Shown piece after piece: positions 9,600 to 19,176 of a stretch of DNA of 64,000 nt (the stretch's first letter is position 1; every line of letters begins with the position of its first letter). This stretch comes from Limnoperna fortunei (Eukaryota; Mollusca; Bivalvia; Mytilida; Modiolidae), in contig OX104122.1 in NCBI GenBank assembly GCA_944474755.1, positions 22,655,714 through 22,719,713 on the forward strand. The letters run 5' to 3'. The notes under the pieces were generated by a model that searched no databases, was not told the DNA's origin, and saw only the letters and a list, made by a program, of their open reading frames with translations. The position numbers and the translations under genes are program-made.

Positions 9600-12500
9600 T
9601 TAACGTTTTGCTTTTTTTGAAACAAATTTTTTCCCCCACGTTTTTGTGTCTTTTCCATTGCTCCTGCAAGTTTCACAGATAGGCCTGACAACAGAATATT
9701 GTTCATACAGTCCTGCTATGTATGGATGATTATCGTCAAGGAGATCATCGGCAGAACCACACTGAATGCAGACTGGCGGAAGGTAGTGTTTTAAGGAAGC
9801 AGAATAGTATGTGGTTTCGATTCCAGAATTGCAGGAAATTCCTTCTCTAACAACCATGCCAACTTCATCAGAGTCATCTTGGACCAATGCATCACCACAT
9901 GTGTAGAATGACTCCTCTTTTATCCGAAGTATCAGTTCATCCTAGAATAAGGGTGGAAATCATTTCAAATATACAAAATGTTAATATTCCAGAATTCCTT
10001 ATACCCGTGATGATTTTTCTCAAATTTACAATACCGGTATAAAATATAGAAGTATTTAACATGTTCAAAAAAGTTTTTTTGTGTGTATTATGTCCATATT
10101 TGCCAAAAACACAGTCACTCCACATCTTTTATTTTTCTTTGAATGTGTAAATACATGTACATGTACATTTATATGAACAAATTGTTGTGTCATGCACATA
10201 ATTTCAATTACATGTCATTAAACATTGTAAATGTCTATTCTTAACAAAAATTGAAATTAAAAAGTTTGTTTTTGCCTGCAAATACGATGTCTCCCCCATT
10301 TCTCCCAACTAATATGCACAACTAAACATGATGTCCTATAAGTTGAAAATTTTGGTCAGTAGTTTCAGAGGAGCTACGATGACAAACTTGGTGACAGACC
10401 AACAGACAGGATGAAAACAATATGGGGGAGACATTATTCTTACATATGGACAAATAACAGTATCTTCCACAACTTTTTTTGTGTGTAGCAAATTTTATAC
10501 CTGCTCTCTTGTCAATTTCTTCTCAGCAAATGTGCACCGAGGTTTGGAGCATTCACTACAAAAGATAACATCCCTAACTTTAACATTCTTGAACAAGTCT
10601 CTGCGTAGTTTATCATTCACATTTTCTTCTGCATTATGAGTGGCTCCTGGTCTATGCTCCTCTTTATTATTCTGGCCATAGAGCTGCAAAGGAATTTGTA
10701 TATATTTAAATTAAATCAGAAAAACAAAAACACTTAGTGCTTCATCAAATACAAATACAGGTATTAAGACACAGTGCGCAAAAAGACAATTGAGAGCTTC
10801 TGAACTGCCACGAAAGCAGCAGCTCCCTTCCGATGCGCCTATACCAGTATTGGTCCTGCATCGTATTTATTCAGAACAAAATGATTACATTGAAAGGAAT
10901 ATTAGTATTTTTAATCGGAATGTGTACGGTGTAGGTCACAGTAACCGGGATGCTGACCTTATTCAATTGTATACACGTGTACTAAGTCTGATTGTCCTAC
11001 AATATATACATGTAGTTGGGATATGAACCTGGACAGAAATTGAAACTCGGAAACTGGGGATACGCCAATACATGTAACTTCTTTGAGATGAACTGATCTA
11101 TTAAAAATGAGGTTTTCAAATTTAAGGAATGCCTCTATGAAATATGGATGTATGTCAATAAATAATTCTGTCTCATGCATGTCCCCTGTGTATGTCCATG
11201 ACACAGTACTAGAGACCTCTACAAGTATATCTAGTTTTGATTTCATGTGTTTTTGTAGATTGACAAATTTAAAGTTAAGAAACTACATGTATACATTTTT
11301 TGTAGCTACAGGAATACAATGTACTGTATATGACTTGTGTAACATTCTCACCTCTGTGAATGACATGTACTGATTATTCTCTCCAGGCAAAGGAACTGGG
11401 AGAAAATGGAGATCCTCAAACTTATTCTCTGGCATCCTTGGTGGATTCATGGTACAGTAGGCACACGAGTTACATTTTTTCAGTTGGAAGGAATAATGGG
11501 TACTGTTGGCATGTTGGTCCATGAAATCCTGAAATCAAAATATATTTATAAAATATTAAAACAAAACATTAAATAACATGCTTTGTGGTACTGAAAAAAG
11601 AAAGTAATGTTTACAAATAGATTTACATGTAAAAACAGTATTATAATATTACAGATTTTGATTTGTCACAGTGTTTTGTTTTGTCTTCTATACTGAATTT
11701 GACATGCTGAATTATCATTGGCAATTCGATGTGACGGGTGTGTTGCAAGAAGCAGGAACTGCTAACTCTTCCAGAGCACCGGATTACGACACAAGTTTGC
11801 ATTGTCAATTGATGTTTAATTGGTTTTTGTGCTGTTTTCCTTTTGTGTTAGCCGATTTGTCTTGGGTCTTTTGGACTTTTGACATTGGAATACCCATTGG
11901 TGCCTCTGCTTATTTAAAATCAATGTAATAAAATAAAAGGAAGGATATAGAGTTGACATGCATAAGACAAAACTCACACAAATACAAAGATTTATATAAA
12001 ATACTAAAAGTTAGGGGACCACCATTTGATTCTGAGGGGGGGGGGGGTGTGGCAGTTTCAGCCGAGACAGATTATTAATTTTCAAAATCGTTAGGACCAG
12101 AATATTTATTTTCCGCTATGTAATAATATTTATGTTTTACAAACAATACTTAATACAGCAAGGATCATCTTGGAACAGATTATTTATTTTCTTCAAAACA
12201 GAGGCCAAATTATTTATTTCCCACATTTTTCAGGCCAAATTATGAATTTTCAAAAACTGCCAGGCCTCCTCCAAAATTAAATGGTCGTCCCCTTACCAAT
12301 TGCTACTTCGTATTAATGTAAGCTCACAGTCTACAAACTACATATTCATATTTTTTTTGGGGGGGGGAGGGTAGTATGTTCAATGCTATTGAATACCTGC
12401 ACTTGTTTAATCTTACGGATTTCACCACTTGTCATATCATCCTTAACCTTAACATTCAGTATCTGGTTGATAGGGTCTAAGGCGTCAGAGATGTCATCTT

Positions 12501-15006
12501 CAGAGACCCCCTTATACGTAATTAGGGGCTCCTCTTTAAATGTCATTCTGCCAAATCTGGCATTTACAACATCTACAACACTGTTGATAGAATGTTCGAA
12601 AGCTTCCCGGAATCCTGTTTTGATGATAGATAGGTTTCTGACAGCATTAAGGGTAGACTTGTTTTTAACTGCCTTTTCAAACTCTTCAGGCATTTCATTT
12701 CTAGACAGAGCACAGTGTTGTAAAGCAAGGTTTAAAATCGACATGCACCTCTCTGCTGGGTTCATCCAACAATGATTTGGTGCTGTTCGTATGGCAATCA
12801 GCATATCCAAATCTAATGCGATGAATAATTGAACTAGAGATAGTTTCACCGTCTCAAAGGTGACTCTGTGATCCGGTCCTCCATCCGTCATCAGGCAAAG
12901 TATTGGCGTTTCTAAATCAACGTCATTTTCCGAGTAGTGGTCTCTTAAAATTCTGGTTAATTCAACTGCATGCCTATACGGGGTCGAAGCCTGGAAAACT
13001 TTATCCTTTGTTGTTACAAATATTTGTCCATTAAAGAAACTGTCATTTGCATTTCTCGGTATTTCGCTGACAAATGCTACTGAGGGGACTAGACCGCCAA
13101 GATGAAAATCATGATCTGCTGCCACAAGTTTTGGTCCCTCAGCAGGGGTCATAACTTTGTTATGGCCCCGAACGCCTGTGCTGATAGGTATTCCTGGCTC
13201 ACCAACTGGCACAATCGCTTTGTCATCTAAACACACAAAAGTTGTGTACTTTTTGTTCAACACGCAGAATTCTTTTAAATATTTAAAAGTTGTCGCTACA
13301 TATCTAGCATCTGGATGCGAAACTCGTGCCTGTCTAGTTTGAACTCGAAATTTAACATTGAATCTTCCAGAATACTTTAATGCTGACATTTGAAAGCAAC
13401 TATTTGGTTGAAATTGTAGTCTCAAAGTTTCTGTCGATGGAATAGGAGTAGATGGGGGTAATCGTTTAGAAACTTGGCTCCTAAGATCTTCTATTGAAAT
13501 TGCCATAGGTAAATACAGTTCTTGTCCATGTCGTCTTTCATTCACCTGAAGAAGTTGTTCATCAAAATATTTTCCAACCTCCTCGAAAAATTCCCCAAAC
13601 TTACTATCAATATCCTTCCCGTTCATACTTCTAAAATCTAGAAGAATGTCTGGGTCATCACTGTTCATCAACTGTTCAACAACCCGCTCATCCACCTTAG
13701 CTTGCTTGGAGGATTCAGCTGTTACTTCGCATCCAGAAAGCTCGAAAAACATGCTGCGTAATACAGATCTAGGTGCCTTTACCAATTTGCAATACCTATT
13801 AACAAAGTCTCTTCTCATTGACCGTGTCGAGAATTTTGGCAATGTGTTGTTGATTTTATTTACGATTTGAATGTTTTTGGTTTCATTTACGTCTTTATTG
13901 GGCACTTTCCATAAGAAATTTAGAGTACCTATTGATCCACCATATGCCATTCTATACAGCATAATGGGAACTTCTAGCTCCAGGTTTTTTATGTAGGTCC
14001 TTCGTTTTACTCTGTCTTCTGGAGCGTATTTATCCACATCTATGAACTGATAATCTTTGATCAATCTTAAATCAGCTTCAAGTGCCTTGTAACAATCTTT
14101 ACTGGATGACGTCAGAGGGATATGTTGTAAAGATGTGTCTGCCTCAAATGAACGACGAGGAGCATCACTTGATTGGTAACTTTGTTTATGCTTTATATTG
14201 TCCTTGTCTAGTCTACTTTTATATTTTGTGATACATGCAAGAAGTTGCTCAATATCTTTGCTCATGTTTTTGTTTCTTGATGATGACATGGAGGGAAATG
14301 ACAAAGCTTTTGACAAATCAACAGCCAGTTCATTCAATCTTTCAGATTTAACAAGAGGTGGTCTATGATGGAATTTCGTGTATTCATTGTACCCCTGAAA
14401 TTTCTCAAAAACTTTTGGAACATGACATGCACTCTCCTTCAGTTTATCATGCACATGATCTATGTACCATAGGGCATCCCTCAATGATTTTGCAACAAAA
14501 TTAGCAGTATCAGCACAATCTTGAGTCCACCCACAACCCTTTGATTTAAATAAGTCAATAATGTCAACAAGGAGTTTCTGCGGACCAGATAGACTTTTTT
14601 CGCCTTCTTTTGGTTTGTCGGGCAGAATTATATTAGCCCTACCACCCATGAGAATATCAAAAGCATTAGTACTACATGCAGTACGGGTATTTGATGTGCT
14701 GGGTAAAGCTACATTTAAAGCAGGGTTAGCAGTGCAGTTAATAATGAAGTCAACAAACTTACATCCCAACGATGTTGTTAGCTCTACCACATCCATTTCA
14801 GAGCTATTGGCCGCTATGTAAGGTGATTGGGTCTTCTCTCTGAGGCGAGTAATATTGTCGTGCGTGAAATTGACGTGAATGTTATTTTTATTTTCTATCG
14901 CTTGTCTGAATAACTGAATGAACGTGCCTCCCGCAAAGGAAATAGCCGTGTTGTGCAGCACGCTTGTACCATTTTGACGGGTGATGCTCACCACGAATAT
15001 CGGCAT
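9600..15006 (-). CDS. DDE-like transposase, four exons, about 1,103 aa
   Basis: Proposed join on the minus strand: exon 1 15006-12397, exon 2 11528-11352, exon 3 10683-10501, exon 4 9941-9600 (TAA). All three introns are GT-AG and phase 0: CAG|GTATTC...TTTCAG|GAT, GAG|GTGAGA...TTGCAG|CTC and CAG|GTATAA...TTCTAG|GAT. Exon 1 alone is open for 870 codons. Candidate catalytic residues are D in VCLDDKAIVPVGEPG (near residue 595), D in LMTDGGPDHR (near 706) and E in WMNPAERCMSI (near 750), giving D-x43-E, typical of RNase H-fold transposases. The later exons add Cys pairs (CNSCAYC, CSECSKPRC, CIQCG...ICETC), probably zinc-binding. The product would cut and join the element's own ends. It could be an active transposase or a recently immobilised one; a host-domesticated role is less likely because both TIRs persist. 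Family unassigned. Splice sites are inferred from sequence only. Confidence 0.75.
10284..10436. repeat. MITE-like element in transposase intron 3
   Basis: Starts GATGTCTCCCCCATT and ends AATATGGGGGAGACATT, an imperfect inverted repeat around about 120 bp of AT-rich sequence. It lies wholly within the intron between exons 3 and 4. A decayed relative is at 1658-1801. Confidence 0.5.
12014..12292. mobile_element. 279-bp MITE in transposase intron 1
   Basis: The ends are imperfect inverted repeats: GGGGACCACCATTTGAT on the left, and GGGGACGACCATTTAAT read inward from the right. TTA flanks both ends (12011-12013 and 12293-12295). A run of about 11 G follows the left terminus. No coding capacity. 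It lies inside intron 1, so it inserted into the larger transposon. Confidence 0.7.
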
Positions 15007-15243
15007 TTCTTAAACTTGTTTGTAGACTTTTCAGAAGTTAATCGTGATCAATTATTGTCTCTTTTACGTAAACTAATTTTTGTTTGTGATCAAAACGTCT
15101 TCGCGATCGGGATCGTCAAAAAAAAAAATATATATATATAAAGAAAATCAGATGCGGGAAATTTTCCGGATTTCATTTCAAAGTGCGGAAAGCGGGAAAT
15201 TTAAAATTAAAAAGTCGATATCGAAAATATAAGTGCGGGCGGG

Positions 15244-15275
15244 TCCGTCGAACAAGAAATTAATTTGGTGTGGCC
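15244..15275 (-). repeat. Right terminal inverted repeat
   Basis: Inverted partner of 8112-8143, followed directly by TAA. On the minus strand it lies upstream of the transposase start and may overlap its promoter. Confidence 0.9.
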
Positions 15276-15278
15276 TAA

Positions 15279-16189
15279 GATTGGAAAAAGTTGCAAAAGC
15301 AAGTTTATGTGACTGTACATGTATGCATCAATCAAAAAACCGAGTCATTCTTTGTTTATTCTTAATTTGTCTTAGACCGAACTTTAAAATTCCCAAATCT
15401 GAAAATATATAGTCTAAATGTAATGGCTTCTTTAAATATCAAAAGGAATAAATTAGTCACGATTACCTTAGTACAAATTAGTCCATAACAATATCGCTAC
15501 TTGTTTGTTTTAAGTAACGCGATTATATACAGTGAAATAAAAAACGATCGTAATTTATCATTTGTAAAAACATTTAACAAAACAAACAATTCAATTTATT
15601 GAACTAAATTATGCCATTATTTTACTCAATTATAACTTATTAGTAAAAGCCAAATTAATTAAAGGTAACAAATTAAGCACTGCAAATGAGACAAACAATT
15701 AATGTTATTATGTAATTGAGAAATTTCGATGTTTTTGTAAAATGTATGGTCATTTTTCAAAGATTATCTCTGTATGTACTAGACTGTACGGTACGGTGTG
15801 AACATAAAAAACATATACATTTAAAAAATCAGATTCGGGAGGGATTTTGTCAGCCTATGCTAAATTACACGCAATGAATATTGTCCGGGGGAATTCTGTC
15901 CTTCACTCGATCATTCTGTAATCCTATTAAAAAAGAGAAAATATTTTATAAGAACATATCTTTAAAACCAGTTAATGTACATGTGTAAACGGAAATAATT
16001 TGTTATATTAACGATTATTGACACAAATGGTTAGCTTACAGTGTAGAATGCATATTCTTTTGAAAAAGGTGAACAGTTTTTAAATGTAGTAATCCTTACG
16101 TAAAAGCAAGCCACGTAGGCCCTCTCTTTTCAATAAATTTAATCTTTTCTAATTAATTTCTACCGATTGTTTCCCTCGGTGTCGATGCG
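15279..16189. other. No gene recognised
   Basis: AT-rich host-like sequence between the DNA transposon and the Tc1-like relic. No motif found. Confidence 0.4.
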
Positions 16190-16943
16190 AGATGTCGAGA
16201 TAATTAAGGACTGTCTGACGAAAGATCCACCTACTTAAAGCAGTCGCATACACAAGGAGTTGAAGGCAGATGGTGCAACTTTCAGTCTATCAACAACAAT
16301 AAGAGCAATAGATGCTGCAGGATTTACCAGTTCTACCCCCAACCCCCTCGTTATGCTCAAATGGTCACGGACGTCAACAAAATCCGGCTCACGGAATTCT
16401 GCAGGAAGCCTTTTTCCGACAACGAAGGTTTTGACAACGTCATCTTTTCCGATGAAAGTGCAATACAGTTACACCAAAATAAGTTGAAAATATATGGACC
16501 AAAAGGTTTGCTACCTTCATCTTTACCTAAACCGAAGCATCCAGTGAAGATCAACGTGTGGGCAGCAATAAGTCGCAGAGGTCCTACATAAATCACAATT
16601 TTTGAAGGAATCATGGAGAAGGAATTTTTTACTAACAACATCCTGAGGGACAATCTGCAGTTCATGGAAACGTAATGGAATCAATTGTTGGACAGACTGG
16701 CCTTCAGAGAGCCCCGATCTAAATCCCATTGAGATGGTCCAGAACCAGATGAAATGACATGGCTAGGCTTGAACCAATGTCAAAGGATGAGTTAGTGCAC
16801 TGCATTATGGACTTCTGGAGGTCGATGACAACCGAGTTGTGCAACAGGTATATCGATCACATCTTTAAAGTTGTGCCTGTATGTGGGCTCGTGAATGGAG
16901 CAGCCACAGCTCACATTCCGAATCATCTGTTTCGAGAATCATC
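16190..16943 (+). pseudogene. Tc1/mariner-like transposase relic, 5' part
   Basis: Several frames together give a helix-turn-helix-like part (RIHKELKADGATFSLSTTIR, DAAGFTSSTP), then TDVNKIRLTEFCRK, NVIFSDESAIQLHQNKLKIYG with the catalytic D of the SDES motif, KINVWAAISRRG, and SPDLNPIEMVQNQMK with the terminal acidic residue. This is the order found in Tc1-like DDE transposases. A TAG-type stop after RRGPT and several frame changes inactivate it. The C-terminal codons continue on the other side of LINE copy A, at 23073. Confidence 0.75.
16933..16943 (+). repeat. Target-site duplication of LINE copy A, left
   Basis: CGAGAATCATC, repeated exactly at 23062-23072. The preceding T is also shared, although on the right it could belong to the AATC tail. 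Confidence 0.9.
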
Positions 16944-17829
16944 ACCCCGTGTGGGCCCCGGGGCACAGGAGAATAGGCCCACGGCTTCCTCGGCCTGCAG
17001 TAAGAGTCTGCTAACAGAGGCAACACTTGCCGTGTGTTGCGACCCGTGTCGATTACAGGACGGGATTTCAGTAGGCCGGGTAAACGGTCCCGATAACTTA
17101 CTGAACCCTTACTTTTTCTAGACGGGAAATCGAGTTAGCCCTGACTTCGATGAATCGGCATGTCACGTCTTGCCCTTTGTGAATCCTTATCATTTAAGCT
17201 ACTCTATTACATTTTTCCTTCAAACTGTTCAATGAAATGTATGTACCATTTAATAGACGGCTTCCTTACAGGATTTGCAAAGAAGGCGGTTGCTGAAGGG
17301 CAAAGCTTCCTCAGCTTTATAGAGGCGACATGTTTGCCGTGTGTTGCAACCCGTGATGGTGGAGGAAGGGATCCTGGTGGTTGAGAAATCACTCTCTGCT
17401 GCATCCATTAGTGCGGGTCGGCGGGTTTGATTTTCAATACACCACTTTGGCCCTGACTTCAACTAGACGGGAGACCGGATGGACCCGGTTCGGTCAATCG
17501 GCTGGTCACGCCGAGCCCTTAACAAGCTTGTCGTCATTTCTCCTGTCACTTGATTATATCTTGTGAATTTCAGTTGCAAAATTGTTCAGTTACAAGCTGT
17601 TAAGAAGGCGGTGGCTCATGGGTCAATCGAGTAGATAGAGTTTCGAACGGTTGTTTCGCCAGTTAATTCTGGCACGAAGCTTGCGTTCGTGAAGAAATTC
17701 ATCTATTTGAGTACACCACCCTTGGAACACCTGATGCTTTCTGCTGGCGATCCGCAGACACCAAGCATCGCCCCTGTTGGCACTCCGTGGCGGGTGGGTG
17801 ACAAGGGTGGTGAACTTCATTCTTTTAAC
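16944..17829 (+). promoter_or_regulatory. LINE copy A 5' region with internal repeats
   Basis: Markedly more GC-rich than its surroundings. The word TTGCCGTGTGTTGC occurs near 17027 and 17334, each preceded by a GAGGC(A/G)ACA-type stretch, and AGAAGGCGGT(T/G)GCT occurs near 17281 and 17604, so the region looks like degenerate tandem monomers. Such 5' regions usually carry the internal promoter. Copy B has the same arrangement. Confidence 0.6.
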
Positions 17830-19176
17830 ATGGCTTCCAAAACATTTACGCAAACAGGTTCTAAAAAAAGAAAAAATGACATTTCGCTTGAAGAAATAGT
17901 TGATGATGATCACTTTTCACGTTTTATTGTTTTGTCTAGTAAAGATTCTAACAAACCACTATCAAAAATTTCTCCTTTCGTCATCGGAAAAACTATTAAA
18001 GGGTGTGCAGGAGATGTTAAAAACGTAACAAAAATGAAATCCGGATCAATTCTTATTGAAGTTTCAAAAAAACAACAATCTTTAAATTTACTGCAGCTCA
18101 ATAAAATTCTCGATTTAGAAATATCTTCCACTCCTCACAGAACATTAAATTCTTGTCAAGGGATCATTCATTACAGAGACGATGATCTCTCTGAACTAAC
18201 CGACGAGGAAATTTGTGAAGAACTCAAACCTCAGGGTGTAACAAAGGTAAAAAGATTCATTGCCAAGAGACAAGGTATTCAGGTAAAACTGAATACCTTT
18301 CTGCTCAATTTTAATTCTCCATCTGTCCCTCAGTCTATCAAAATTGGACTATACAGCGTTAAAGTCAGCGCATTTATACCAAATCCTGTGCGCTGCTTTA
18401 AATGCCAAAAATTTGGTCATGGCAAGGGACAATGTAGAGGCTCCTTGGTATGCTTTAACTGTGCAGAGGTAGGGCATGAGGGCTTTACCTGCACAAACAA
18501 CCCAAAGTGTGCCAATTGTGGTGAAGCCCACATGTCCTCCTCAAAAGATTGTCATCATTTTAAAAAAGAAAAGGACATACAAAAATTGAAAACAGAAAGG
18601 AACATCACTTACCCTGAGGCTCGTCGTCTCTTTAGTTCAGTGAGTAATCCATCGTCTTCTGTAATGTCATATGCCAGTGTGACGAAACGCGTTTGCGTTA
18701 CTTCTGAAACGCAAACCATGATCACCTGGCCTATAGATCAGAAAGACCCAACAAGACAACCGGCTCAAACCACTGATAAAATAATTACATCATCTCGAAA
18801 ATCTTCTGCATCTCAAACTTCTACGCCTTCGGCATCTACTACTTCTTCAACACCTTCTCAATCCTCAACTAATTCTTCAAGCAGTCCCAAAAAAAATTCA
18901 AACATTAAGACCAATCCAAATACAAAATCTTCTAACTCCAATTCAAATTCAAATAAAAACTCAAATCAAAAAGGAGATCGTACTCCAAAACTGCTGCGGG
19001 ATCCCATTAAGGTCCACAACAGGTTTGGAAGTCTAGATCATCTAGACACTACTATCTGGGGCGATCCCATGGATACACTACCCCCAGATACTGGATCTAA
19101 AAGTAGATCCCCCAGCAGAAGCCGGCGGAATAGCCCCAAAAAACCTGTCAACTATTCCCCTATTCGCAGACCATAA
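17830..19176 (+). CDS. LINE copy A ORF1 (gag-like CCHC protein)
   Basis: From the ATG in AACATGG at 17830 it encodes MASKTFTQTGSKKRKND... The open frame extends upstream in phase to an ATG at 17689, and copy B conserves that extension, so the longer start is possible. Three CCHC-type knuckles lie in the middle: CFKCQKFGHGKGQC, CFNCAEVGHEGFTC and CANCGEAHMSSSKDC. A Ser/Thr/Asn-rich tail and an RS-rich end (SKSRSPSRSRRNSP) follow. The protein should bind the element RNA and form the RNP. Its stop overlaps the ORF2 start as TAATG, suggesting termination-reinitiation coupling like that known for other two-ORF LINEs. Confidence 0.85.
   Translation: MASKTFTQTGSKKRKNDISLEEIVDDDHFSRFIVLSSKDSNKPLSKISPFVIGKTIKGCAGDVKNVTKMKSGSILIEVSKKQQSLNLLQLNKILDLEISSTPHRTLNSCQGIIHYRDDDLSELTDEEICEELKPQGVTKVKRFIAKRQGIQVKLNTFLLNFNSPSVPQSIKIGLYSVKVSAFIPNPVRCFKCQKFGHGKGQCRGSLVCFNCAEVGHEGFTCTNNPKCANCGEAHMSSSKDCHHFKKEKDIQKLKTERNITYPEARRLFSSVSNPSSSVMSYASVTKRVCVTSETQTMITWPIDQKDPTRQPAQTTDKIITSSRKSSASQTSTPSASTTSSTPSQSSTNSSSSPKKNSNIKTNPNTKSSNSNSNSNKNSNQKGDRTPKLLRDPIKVHNRFGSLDHLDTTIWGDPMDTLPPDTGSKSRSPSRSRRNSPKKPVNYSPIRRP

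Larger units (their letters stand above)
8112..15275 (-). mobile_element. 7,164-bp DNA transposon with 32-bp TIRs and four-exon transposase gene
   Basis: Terminal inverted repeats of 32 bp with one mismatch (8112-8143 and 15244-15275) begin GGCCACACCAAATTAATTTC. Both ends are flanked by TAA (8109-8111 and 15276-15278), a probable 3-bp target duplication. The element holds a single spliced gene on the minus strand (9600-15006) whose ATG lies about 240 bp inside the right TIR. Two smaller MITE-like elements sit in introns 1 and 3. GG termini, a 3-bp duplication and a D...D-x43-E arrangement recall the Zator group, but this superfamily call is a guess. The nearly identical ends and open gene suggest a fairly recent insertion. 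Confidence 0.8.

Noticed and set aside
12037..12048. G run as a regulatory quadruplex
   Set aside because: A single homopolymer run at a MITE end; no spaced G tracts to support a defined structure.
12383..12775. 130-codon plus-strand ORF opposite the transposase exon
   Set aside because: Antisense shadow of the open 870-codon exon; no motif of its own.
17207..17462. Minus-strand ORFs in the LINE 5' region
   Set aside because: They overlap each other and the conserved GC-rich 5' region; no motif.
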